64,000 bases of DNA from Lumbricus terrestris (taxonomy: Eukaryota; Annelida; Clitellata; Crassiclitellata; Lumbricidae), in NCBI GenBank assembly GCA_949752735.1, contig OX457042.1, positions 33,807,289 through 33,871,288 of the forward strand. The letters run 5' to 3'. The position numbers and the translations under genes were made by a program. Positions 29,801 through 39,765 of the stretch are shown here, piece after piece; the first letter of the stretch is position 1; every line of letters begins with the position of its first letter. A model generated the notes under the pieces. That model ran no database searches. It was not told the DNA's origin and was given only the letters and a program-made list of their open reading frames with translations.

Positions 29801-32800
29801 GTTCAAGCTGCTTACCTCTTAATGCTGTCTTCTAATCTTTTCAGCAGTCTAGATCTGGACTGATTTTGTCCAAAGGAATTGGAGGAAGGAAGTTCTTAAA
29901 CAGCAACTACTATCAGCCGACGCCTTATGAGCAACAGCAATGACGCTAAGGAATTATCCAGACAGCATAAATTTATTGTCGATGCTCTTTGAACCCAAAC
30001 CTCGAGAAACATTTCGCTGCCCCAAAGTAGTGAAGAAAACTGTATTTTTATTTTTATATTTTTATTTTCTACGCACTAATAATGCTTAAATACTCATGCA
30101 CAATATCACACAAAGTAAACACTGACAGTTCTTGTATGCAAATTCAGCTAAAATGTTGATAAAAATCTCGTTCACATACCAAAAGCGTCTCATTGAGTCC
30201 GATTACATAGCGACCAGACGCCATGACACGGTGATCGCACGACAGAGCTAAAAGGCAACCACCTGCCGGGCTATTACCCTGAATAGAATAATACACTGCC
30301 AATGAATTCAAGACTCTTCACAAAATAAGTTAAATAGCAGAAATGTTCATCCATTTCAGAATGTAAGCTTATAGCCTACGTCACAAACAACTATATAAAT
30401 GACCATAATGCGGGGCGCGGGGCGTAGTGGTGGGTTAGGTGCCTTGGAGCCGAAGAGTGGGCCTACCAGGTTCGAATCCATGCACCTCAAGCCACCGCGT
30501 AGGGACCTTGAGCGAGTCATTCACTTGCAACTGCTTGTGCGCTTTATCGTGAAACTCCGATGCAACGTCCGCGCTGTAGTCAGGAGCGTCTCTGAGTAGG
30601 TCTAGTTATCTTGAAGGGGCGCTTTTAGCAAATGCGAGAAATTACAAAACTAATAATACACAAACATACACATTGGAACTACCCATTTATTTTAGATGAC
30701 AATCCTCAAAGCCTCAGTGCATTATGCAATTATTGCAACAATTGCAACTTTTGCATCATATAGGCTAATGCTTCAACACTCAATTCCTAGTGACACTGTT
30801 ACTAAAATATAGGCATCCAAGTAACAATAGTAGTAAAAAATGACAGTAACTATTGCAAAAGATCTTTAGTATCATAACCGATAAAATTAATATGAGTAAA
30901 ACAAACATTAATTGCGGCTACGGTTGCCAGGGGTGACACGTAGAGTCTCATCCAGAAGTTCTGCAATGCTCGCCAGAATTCACGCACTCGAACAGGATTC
31001 GGGTTGTACAGCTCCGCAATGTCAAGGCCAGCAGAGAAAATTTTCGGCTGTCCCTTGAAGAAAGAGATCAATACAACAAGCTCTGGTTTGTGAATAGTTA
31101 ACATGATCAGGTATTCTCTAAAGTATGCCGCATAGTATAGCCTATCTACCCAGCTCACAACGGAGAACGGAGAGTGAACGTGACAATCCCAGTAGAAGAA
31201 AGCTTTCAGGAACAAAAGTTGACAGGGCTTTTTTAGCGTGCAGTTGTACACAAAACGCACTTCTGTCACAAGTTCTGTGCAGTTAAAACTAGCAAAAAAG
31301 GTCATTGTCATCCGATTGGAAGTAATTTGCCATGGATGATGGGAAAGGAAAGAAGGGATTGTGCAGTTCTAAAAATTCCTTAAAAACAGCCCTGAAAGTT
31401 GATATTGTAGTCACGTGATGGAATTCTTGGCTGCCCTACCTATATAGCCTTAGAGGAAGCCAATGAAGTTGTTCGAACATGAAATTAGAAATACGAGAGT
31501 TAGTCTGAAGTTGAAAACAGTCTGAAACTGCAAGCACAGTAAATTTGAAAACCATTTGAATAATTATGTGGTTGAATTTTCTTTGTGTTTTAAGCTTCAT
31601 AATCCTGCATCTGTTAAACATTGGATTTTAGCTCAATGATCGCGAGTTCAACAATTGAGCCTCTCTGGTTTGCAGGTTTTCGTGGTGGATGAAAAATCAA
31701 CGCAGGGATTCACATGGGCGGATCCAGAGGGCCAATCCGGCCATGGCTCACCATTTAGAAATTTCTTTAATTTTGATCAGCTATTCTGGCTCGGAACGTT
31801 GACGTGGCCCCCATGAGTAGTTCCGTAGGCCCCGCCCCACGCCCACGAGGTCCGTAACGAAGTTCTGTACGACTAAAAAGTCACAAACTATTTTTGCGGA
31901 TAAAAATGGAATCTTTTCTTGGGAATTCAAGACAAATGACTAAAAAAAGTCATCAGATATTTCGGCGACCAAGACGAACATTTTCCTTGACCCAAGACCA
32001 AAAATTTTGGCCCACCTCTTCGAAAATTTCTGTATCCGCCCTTGGGGATGCATAACCTTGTCTCAGCATCAGTTGGATAACTAGCCTAATAAATTCTATA
32101 AATCACGAAATCATCATGATTTTGATCCCTGCTGCAATGATTCTTATAGTTAATTCATGCACTTGCAACTCATGCAATGGCAGTAAATCTGAAGCCGGTA
32201 ATCCCACTTCGTCTGATTTCCTCAAAAGCAATTTCTCCTCTCGTGGTCTGGCAGATTTTATACGCCTTTAAACGTACGTTCCACCCTGCGTTCTATTAAT
32301 GCTTTAATGCAAGACAATACAATATTACTCATAAAATTGAACTAACCGAAGTGATAACAAGGCCTTTAATCTGCCGGTCGTTCTCTAGTTTTTCGAGCGT
32401 CGTGTTGAGTTCGGTGAGAAATTCTAGATTCAGGCTGTTCACTGGCTTCCTCTTCAGCTCGACAACAGCTATCCCTACAGAACACCAACAACTATCTCAG
32501 TAGGCCAAAATAATGGTAAAGCGTCTAGTGGCTTTAGGGAAATGGACTCTATATAAATGCTCAATATTTATGACTGAATGAATGAATGAATGAATGAATA
32601 AACGAATAAACGAATGAATGAATGCATCATAATGACATAAATTCACACTCAACGATAGCTGTAGGTTAGGCCTACATTATAACGACCATCGTCGACCATC
32701 GTGAAAGACAGTAGCCTATGAATGATAGGGCCTGAACTACGGACTACGACATCCTTAGACTAGACACAGCACTCGTGAATAAGGTGGTGCACTGCGATTG

Positions 32801-33249
32801 GCTTTCGAGTGGCGCTCTAGAAATCTGGAGATCACGATTACGATTAGGTCTACTGCCATCACCCGATATAAATATTTATATTTTACGAATATTGCGCTAG
32901 GCCTAATTAAGTTATCATTCTTAAAAGGCATAGTGTCATCAAATTAGCAGAAGTGCCCTAATAATTATTAGGGAACTTTGACAATATCTAGTCTAGTCAT
33001 TAGGGCTGTCATTCTATTATAATAGAATTAAAATGCTTGAACAATTAACAAGCAATGTGACTTGTGTTAAGTCGCAACAAACCAGTTACCTTCTGCAGTA
33101 TCAACTGTCAGGTTCAAGTTAGAAGGAGCTGTGCTGTATGAATGCTGCACACTACATGAACGACCGTCTTGCAAAGTCTTGGAAAGTAAGTTCACAGACG
33201 AGCACTGCAGTCGCCTTACTGCCATCGAAGCAGTTCTGATTAACGCCAT
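26849..33249 (-). CDS. ECI1: ECI1 copy B: mitochondrial enoyl-CoA delta isomerase 1, seven exons, intact
   Basis: Exons: 33249-33090, 32474-32347, 31053-30907, 30278-30180, 28835-28816, 27889-27711, 27018-26849. The coding total is 903 nt, 300 residues, with the same phases as copy A. The last exon is six bases longer and ends LKRKN. The catalytic IGLNE motif, SAGLD loop and GIAAPFW microexon are present. Differences from the other copies: the second oxyanion loop reads GNSPAGG rather than GHSPAGG, the strand before the catalytic Glu reads RYVIGLNE, and exon 3 starts with Gly (GQPKIF) because the splice acceptor is followed by GGA. The donor after exon 6 is GTGCGT, valid but weaker than GTAAGT. 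Introns carry two SINEs (27964-28190, 30411-30660), a LINE tail (27590-27705), MITEs at 28362-28614 and 31713-32044, and a mariner-like element (29095-29539). Function is as in copy A. The frame is open, so a working gene is likely but not shown. Confidence 0.92.
27590..27705 (+). mobile_element. LINE 3' tail fragment next to exon 6 of ECI1 copy B
   Basis: GTCGGGAGCGCTTCTGAGTAG, CATGAAGAAGG and a (GAAT)n end at 27685-27699, six bases from the exon 6 donor. Similar isolated tails lie at 5686-5755, 16836-16890, 36735-36800 and, inverted, at 22240-22310 and 57905-57957. Confidence 0.5.
27964..28195 (+). mobile_element. tRNA-derived SINE, family 1, intron 5 of ECI1 copy B
   Basis: Full-length member: GGGGCGCGGTGGTGTAGTGG head with A-box-like TGGTGTAGTGG, B box GTTCGAATCC, a CGCCGCGTAGGGACCTTGGG body, a GGAGCGCCTCTGAGTAG...CTTGAAGGGGCGCTAT tail, then an ACA-rich end. 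The tail matches the LINE 3' end at 40735. Confidence 0.8.
28362..28614. mobile_element. MITE with CAGTGGCGGCGCCAGG ends, intron 5 of ECI1 copy B
   Basis: 253 bp between CAGTGGCGGCGCCAGG and CTGGCGCCAATACTG. The interior contains a GACCTTTTTAAAGTC variant of the common core. The flanking 8 bases match only partly, so the boundaries are approximate. Confidence 0.55.
29095..29539. mobile_element. TA-flanked inverted-repeat MITE, intron 4 of ECI1 copy B
   Basis: 445 bp, ends CAGGGTGGGCC / GGCCCACCCTG, TA on both sides (29093-29094, 29540-29541). Arms of about 130 bp are inverted copies (GATGAAATCTGGCCATG... near 29425 mirrors 29210). The paralogous introns of copies C (41607) and D (58420) continue without it, so it arrived after duplication. 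Its ends match those of the element at 2585 but the interiors differ. Confidence 0.82.
30411..30665 (+). mobile_element. tRNA-derived SINE, family 1, intron 3 of ECI1 copy B
   Basis: Diverged full-length copy: GGGGCGCGGGGCGTAGTGGTG head, B box GGTTCGAATCC, CACCGCGTAGGGACCTTGAG body and GTCTCTGAGTAG...CTTGAAGGGGCGCTTT tail. Confidence 0.75.
31713..32044. mobile_element. hAT-type MITE with GGGCGGATCCAG ends, intron 2 of ECI1 copy B
   Basis: About 332 bp, left CATGGGCGGATCCAG, right CTGTATCCGCCCTTG. Flanking octamers GGGATTCA and GGGATGCA match 7 of 8. It contains ATGACTAAAAAAAGTCATCAG and a TTTCGGCG motif. Confidence 0.68.
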
Positions 33250-33421
33250 TTCTTGAAGATAAAACTAGCTTAGAGTGATTCAATTCAAACAGAATCTGCA
33301 GCAGTTGAAATAATTCTGATTTTCTTATGACTTGCAATAGAATGATGACCTGACGTGATGGTCTAGACCCAATTTGAAAATGGGGCACACTCAGTGACTC
33401 GAGCTAATCTGGGCCACACAT
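33250..33421 (-). promoter_or_regulatory. candidate proximal promoter/5' UTR of ECI1 copy B
   Basis: Same two conserved blocks as upstream of copy A: the segment next to the ATG and the GGGGCACAC/GGGCCACAC block at 33370-33421. In copy C the corresponding upstream sequence is interrupted by a MITE starting 75 bp from the ATG, and the second block is not found after it. Confidence 0.33.
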
Positions 33422-35309
33422 AGTGTAGATCTATCTATGCTTATAATCTTCGATAATAATTAACCTAGTCTACATATCAAAGTCCAGGTAGGCTAATGTC
33501 AGAATGCGTGCCCACTGCCCACTCAATATAATTTCATTGTTAGTACACTTGACACGCAATTTTTACAGGAGTGGTGCAGACACAATGTCAATTGTCACGG
33601 TCAAGTTTGCTTATCATGAGCTGTGAAAATGCAGAGCAGAAAAATAAAAACATGGGTAAGCCTATCGATCAGAGAGAGTTCTCTAAACGTGGATTTTTCA
33701 CTTGGTACCATTAGTGTTTCTGTGTGAAGAAATTTGTTAAAAAACAAAAAGTGGCAGAACACTTGTTGCAAAATAGGGTTCAATACTTTCTGGGAAATTG
33801 CTTCCTCGTATACCCGTTTGTGCGTGCGCCCATAGAGTTTATGGAAATGCCTGCATATATACCATATACAGTTTCTTATCCGAATAAAATCAAGTTTAGG
33901 CCTATGTGCAGAAAGGAATCTGATGAGCCTCGACTGAATGCATGCATAGCCTACCTTACAGTGACTTTATTCGCTTGAATCTAACCATTGTGTGATTTGT
34001 GTGATAGCTTACATAGAGAACCAATTCAACTTTCACGCGAATTGAATAAAGCAACCCTTCGATCATATTTTTGTCTGTAGGCCTATGAGTAACTGCAGTG
34101 TCTTGTTTAGTTGCTTATTATTGCCCATGCAGGTGAGGATCGTCACACCGGGCCCATACCTCAGTCGCGGTTTGAGAGCAGTGGAATTAACGCCGTTCCC
34201 ACGCTTTCCAACCCACTTTAAGCCATGGTCATCATTCACAAAATCTAGCCTACTTTCTCGCTGTAAGGCTAAAGAATTCCTCTATCTCGCGACGTGCAGT
34301 CATAATAACAATCTCAATACAAAGCAGTCCCCCATCAGCCGTAGGTCTACAATCTACATACATGTAGGCTACACATTAACCGGTCGATATTGGAAAGATG
34401 GCAGCTAGGGTCAGTCTCCGTGAATGCTTGTTGTACTCCGACATCAGCCAAAACTTCTTTATATCCAGTCCAATGTTCGCTCAATGCCATTGGTCAAACG
34501 TAGCTTTACCAAGTCCTACCAATCGATGGCCAGCGTCGGCTCGCTGTTTAACCTACATCTTAACGATAATAATTATTGGGTTCAATAGCGGCCAGATAAT
34601 AAAATAGGCTCAGGCCTACGATAGATGACAACCGTATCTTGACATTGCCCTCCTTCCAAAGTTCGGAAGTGCACGCACAATCATGCGACAGATCGAAGAT
34701 CGTTGGCGATGAACAATAACCAAATTATTGTGAGTGAAGGACGTCTATTACTCTTAAGGTATTCGTATTTACCATAGATATGGTTGAAGTGGTTTGGCTG
34801 AGCAGTAGGAATTAACGCCGAATGAGTGAGCACTGGGAACGGAACGCCGGAGAAGAGTTGTAGGGTCTATTGGAACGCGTGTGCTTCCAGGGTCCCAGCA
34901 TGGTGAGCAGTGGGAACGCAATCAAGGAATTTCGAGACCCACGCCCCACTTTAAACCCTGGATGTAATCATGAATAGGCCTATATCTATGGCAATTCTAT
35001 AGCAGGCCTAATTCGATCAGCACCTGAAGAGAGACTCAAGTCCGTACTCACTGCGTGTATAAAAAGTCCATGGTGCAGATCCAACAATCTAATCATACGG
35101 TCACCGTGCCCCACTATAATAATGTCAGGGTCACCATCGGCGAATGGTTGTAGGCTACATCCTGGGTCACCGAGTGGGGCGTGGGGGCAAATGCCCAGGA
35201 ACCCAGCAACGTTCAGGGCCCGACTAGGTGGTTATGCCAGGGCCAGGAGCAAATCCAGGGGCAATCCGGCCAAAATAATAAAAAATGTGGCACTTTTGGA
35301 AATCATAGC

Positions 35310-35457
35310 CATAGGCGCAATCACGTCCTAAAAGTTGGAGGGGACCAAATGAATCACGTCCTAAAAGTTGGGGGGACCATAATGATAAAGTCAATGGGAC
35401 CACTCAAAAGTTGGGGGGGACGCGCCCCGTGGGTCCCATAGGGTGGTTGCGCCTATG
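35310..35457. mobile_element. short hAT-type MITE with CATAGGCGCAA ends
   Basis: 148 bp; ends CATAGGCGCAATCACG / GGTGGTTGCGCCTATG; flanking ATCATAGC and ATCATAGA match 7 of 8. The interior repeats AAAGTTGGGGGGACC. Confidence 0.68.
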
Positions 35458-35629
35458 ATCATAGAATATTGCATGTTATGGGGCATAATGAGATAGGAAT
35501 CCCATTTTACCCCAGGTGGTGGGGCATAACGGGATTTTGGGATATGTTGGTAAAAAAATAAATTATCTCCATTGTGGGTGATGCTTAAGTCGATTATTCC
35601 AGTCGATACTGTACGCTATATAGGGCCTA

Positions 35630-36094
35630 TGCCGGTGTCACGAAATAGAGTATCGCCCGTATTAATTGTATCCCCCAAATTAAAAAAGTCGAAAAAACCG
35701 CTTATGCGTGTATTTATTTTTACAAATTAATTTACATCTGCTTTGTTTTGAACAATGACACTAGTAGGTATGTTTATTCCTACTAGATAATTTGTTTTGC
35801 CCTGTTTTTAGAGCACTTAAAACATTTAAAACAATTAAGAACACTCAAAGTCACTAAATAAATTCGAGTTACCTTTTTCTGAACATTGCTTAGGACACTT
35901 AAAACAATTAGAGTCACTTTAAATTTTGATTACAGCATAATTTTTTTTATTAGGCTATGCGCATTTTTCAATAAAGGGGATAGAATGGTTTATCCCACCG
36001 GATAGTATAGACCGGTTAATTCCATCCGGGGGATAGATTAATTCATCCCCCCGGATAGCTTTCAGGGGGGATACTCCGTTTCGTGTCACCGGCA
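35630..36094. mobile_element. inverted-repeat MITE with TGCCGGTGTCACGAAA ends
   Basis: About 465 bp; left TGCCGGTGTCACGAAATAGAG mirrors right CTCCGTTTCGTGTCACCGGCA. Next to the right end are repeated CCGG/GGGGGATA motifs. No target duplication was recognised, so the superfamily is not assigned. It lies within a larger unit bounded by GTTATGGGGCATAA (35475) and TTATGCCCCGC (36184). Confidence 0.6.
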
Positions 36095-37243
36095 CAATGT
36101 GAGTACAAAAAAGTCCGGACTTCTTATTAATTAGGTCTAGAGGGGCCTATGATGTGAACTTCAAAATGCCTTAAGTGGCCCGTTATGCCCCGCTCTCCCT
36201 ACTATGAGATAGAATTGAAGTGGCGATGGAGACAAACGAATAGAATAGGAGGAATCGGGATAAAATTTGAGAAAGTGCTATGTTTTAAGCATTAATTTAG
36301 ACTTATATATATGATCTGTGACTGCGCGGAAAGATCGTGGAGCGCACCAGCGAGAGAGACGAAAGGGGGAAAGAGTTAGAATGGAGAGGTCTCAGAGGGA
36401 GAATTCTCACCAGATTTTATATTAAATTCGTATATGGGGAAAGGGTAGAGGTAGCCGAGGGAAATAAGGGAAGGGAGAAGTTGTGAGCAAAGGAATAGTC
36501 ACCACCACTTTTCCGTGGAAAGTTGCGCCCATGCCCTTCTTGTTGCCATCTTAGCTATTATGTGATGCACGCTATACTTTGACTAATTATTGTTTTATGG
36601 TTACAATAAATGAATCGAGATTGAATTGAATCACCTTACCCCCTATAGCCTAACTAAGGGCTAAACTAATTATCGGTTTTTCTTCGTCAGTCTTACCTTC
36701 GTCAAAGACATTTATCCCCACCCCAGTATCCGTGCTGAGGGTGCGGTGTCTCTGAATAGTCAGTGTGTGTAACAGGCGGTATATAAATTTATAGATTATA
36801 TGCAATCATTGAATTGTGACGTGGATGAAGAATTGGATCAGAAGGCTTTGCCTAGGGCGCCGTTTGGGCTAGGGCGGCCCTGGGTTATGCACAAGCTATA
36901 CAAAGTTTGTGATTTATGCGAAATCATGCCCTTTTATATTAGATTAGATATTATATTAGATGATTTGCTACAATCTGTTTAAACTTCGAATTATCAAGTG
37001 AATAAAATCATATTATTGCAGGAATATAAATATAAAATCGAAGGTCGCAACTGAACATTTATTATTTCATTTGTTTCTAAGAAAAATGCTTCCAAGAAGT
37101 CTTAAGATAGTTTACGGACCAGTGACTGGTCTGCTTAGGGACCTGGAATTTATCTCATCACTGTCATCAGCCTTGGCTATACATCCGACATCGGTCCAGT
37201 TCTTTTTAATCCAGTCCAATTTCGGTTCAGACAACGTTACACC

Positions 37244-37497
37244 CAGTGGCGTAGCCAGGAATTTTCATGTTTTTTTTGCCTGGCCGGATGCCCTTTCTGA
37301 CACCAACCCAACAGTATTAAGCTTACAGTAAATAAAAAGGAAATAAAGTAGCAAAGAGAATAAAGTAAGAAAACAATTGTTATTACAAGCAATTGTTTTG
37401 TTTTTCTTTTTTAAGTGGATAAATAAGCTCTAAAAAACTTTTTCCCTAGGCCAATGTGGGGTTATAACCCCCGAAATCCCCCTTGTCTATGCCACTG
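37244..37497. mobile_element. hAT-type MITE with CAGTGGCGTAGCCAGG ends
   Basis: 254 bp with inverted ends CAGTGGCGTAGCCAGG / CTATGCCACTG and a perfect 8-bp duplication GTTACACC (37236-37243, 37498-37505). Confidence 0.82.
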
Positions 37498-38267
37498 GTT
37501 ACACCGATGTAGGTAGACCCAATGTATGTAGTCTGACCCTTCAATATACAGTTCGCAACACTCCTCTCGATGCTGGGATTTCTCTGTCAGTTTACTGAAT
37601 TCTTTCACTAACATCCAAGGTTGTAGCCAGGATTTTGTTTCGAAAGGTGTTTACTCAGCGTAAATAATTATTCAGAAATTCAGCAGCTTCCACATGATTC
37701 ATCATCACCCTCCTCCTTTATCCCGGCTTGGAACTGGCACCACCAAAGGTAGGAGAGTGGCCGAGTTTAAGCCTCAGCAAATTGAAAAAGATCAGTCATA
37801 GGTAAGTTCTTAGATAATTAAACAAGATATAACACTAAGCAGGATAAACAAAAACAAGACCCAAAGAACTGATACAAATGTTATTAGCAAATATCCACAG
37901 AGCCTAAACACCATTGGCTTGAACATTATACCATTTCTCTTGTTGTGTGACCTCTTGATTAAGACCCCCCCCACACACACACTGAAAATGTCAATTTCTA
38001 CATAGCAAAATAAAATACATAAAACATAAAAGAGATTCATTTAGCCTACACATTTTGGATATACGGTACTCATTCAGAACATCATAAAATCAAACAATAC
38101 AATTCAGGAAAATAGTTAATCGATATTAACATCATAACATCACAGTCATAAGAATTGTCCTAGCCTACATCTAATACTGTTTCACTGAAAACAGACGAAA
38201 ATAGAAAAATATATAAGTTCATTACAGCATTGCGCTTTGGAGCAATATCTAGAACTGCCTTACAACT

Positions 38268-38465
38268 GTGGGGCGCGGTGGTGTAGCGGGTATGTTCGTT
38301 GCCTTGCAGCCGGAGGGTTGCAGGTTCGAATCCACCTCAAGTCGCCGCGCATGCAGGCACCTTGGGCAAGTCCTTCACTCGCAATTGCTCAGCGCTTCGG
38401 CGTGAAACTCCAATGCAGGAGCTTGAAGGGGCGCTATAACAAGTGCGCACACAAACAAACAACTC
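38268..38465 (+). mobile_element. tRNA-derived SINE, family 1, 3' of ECI1 copy C (internal deletion)
   Basis: Head TGGGGCGCGGTGGTGTAGCGG and B box GGTTCGAATCC are present. The GGGAGCGCCTCTGAG segment is missing, so the body joins directly to GGAGCTTGAAGGGGCGCTAT. Absent from the homologous flank of copy D. Confidence 0.75.
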
Positions 38466-38480
38466 AACGAGGTTGCTCTA

Positions 38481-39336
38481 TCTATATCTATAAGAAAGGA
38501 CTTGGTTATGTATGTATGTGGGTATGTGACTTTGTCCAGAATGCACGCTCACAGTTTTTGAGCTTTTCACTCCAAACCTTCACTACTGTGTAGGTTTCAG
38601 CACGAGACGCAAAGCCGAGGGGTTGGCGATTCTCTACCACTATGGGGGCCAGGGTGGGGCGAAACCCCCAATTTTTTTTCACAAAACGCAGCTGATATGA
38701 AATTTTTTTCCTAGATAGAGGTCCATCAGAACCACCCGGATCAGTGGTTGGCACTTGGCAAATCTCTACCACCATTGGGCCAGGGTGCGGGGGGCCAAAA
38801 ACACTAATTTTTCGCTATAAATTGTCATTCGCTTGCCACGTATAAAAACAGTGATTTTAACCGTTTTAGAGGTGTTTAAGGTCAGCTCTGTTGCCAGTAC
38901 GGATCTCACGGGTCGCGTACCGGTGGAGGCGGGGTGGGATTGAAGAGGTGGGGTGGAGGTGGAGTGGTGGGATGGGGTGAGGGGTGAAGGTGGTGGGGTG
39001 GCGTGGGGGGTCGAGGGGTAGGGGTTGGGGATGGGAGTGGGGCTGGTGTGGAGGGGTTGGGTGGAGGGGGATGGAGTGGGAGGTGGGGGTGGAGTCGGGG
39101 TTGTGGGGGTGGGAGGGGGGTTGGGGTGGAGTGGTGGGGTGTAGGGGGTGGGAGGGGGTTGGGGTGGAGTGGTGGGGTGTAGGGGGTGGGGTGGGATGGT
39201 GGAGGAAATTTTCGTCAAACCCAAATTTCTTCTGTGGCGTACTGGTAGAGGTCGGAGTGTGGTGGGGTGGGGTGGGGTTGTGGCCGGAGCGGATCAAATC
39301 CTAAATTTCCCGGGCAACGCCGGGTACCCCAGCTAG
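38481..39336 (+). mobile_element. non-autonomous Helitron with a G-rich payload
   Basis: The 5' end is TCTATATCTATAAGAAAGG and the 3' end is CTAG, preceded by a GC hairpin CCCGGGCAACGCCGGG (39309-39324). It lies between A (38480) and T (39337), the Helitron target rule. The paralogous flank of copy D (around 56330) continues without it. It codes no Rep/helicase. It carries about 350 bp of G-rich GGGGTGGAGTGGTGGGGTG repeats. Confidence 0.8.
38935..39295 (+). repeat. G-rich minisatellite inside the Helitron
   Basis: Degenerate tandem repeats of GGGGTGGAGTGGTGGGGTGT/GGGGGTGGGAGGG on the plus strand; a clear 44-bp duplication lies at 39105-39200. Long Pro/Thr-rich minus frames are artefacts of this composition. 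Many G-runs give quadruplex potential. Confidence 0.85.
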
Positions 39337-39455
39337 TATTCTATAATGATAGTCATTCCAAGGCAGACCCAAATTTCGATCCAGGTTCCAAATGCTTTGT
39401 GTCAGAATTAAAATATATTGCAACAGGTAACAAGGAGCTTATGGTGAATGAAATC

Positions 39456-39736
39456 CAAGATAGTATCTAGGGGGTAGGTGTTTTGGGTGTTTGAAGACCC
39501 CCGAAATGAAATGATGCTACATTGGTACCATGAAATAATGCATTTACTGACGCAATCATGATGCCAAGGATTTCATTTTTAAGCTGTTATTGTGTCAATG
39601 TGTCATTTTGTAATAGATTAAATCCTCTTCCAAACCCCTTAGTCTGTTGATTCGGTTGCTCATCAGCTTGTTCAAGGTAGATCGAGCAAACACCCTCCAA
39701 CCCCCCACAAATAATAAAATCCTGGCTACGGCCTTG
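39456..39736. mobile_element. hAT-type MITE, CAAGGCCGTAGC family, copy 2
   Basis: 281 bp. The right end CCTGGCTACGGCCTTG is intact; the left is degraded (CAAGATAGTATCTAGG) but followed by the same TGTTTTGGGTGTTTGAA. Flanks ATGAAATC and ATGACATC match 7 of 8. It sits just downstream of ECI1 copy C. Confidence 0.7.
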
Positions 39737-39765
39737 ATGACATCACTACACAACCTTCTCCTGAC

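Larger units (their letters stand above)
33250..39765. other. spacer between ECI1 copies B and C
   Basis: Conserved 5' flank of B, MITEs at 35310, 35630, 37244 and 39456, a purine-rich stretch (36315-36500), then sequence shared with copy D's 3' flank (37690-38265 matches 55805-56310), a SINE and a Helitron. No other gene recognised. Confidence 0.55.

Noticed and set aside
38766..39304. Pro/Thr-rich and Gly/Trp-rich frames
   Set aside because: Composition effect of the Helitron's G-rich minisatellite.
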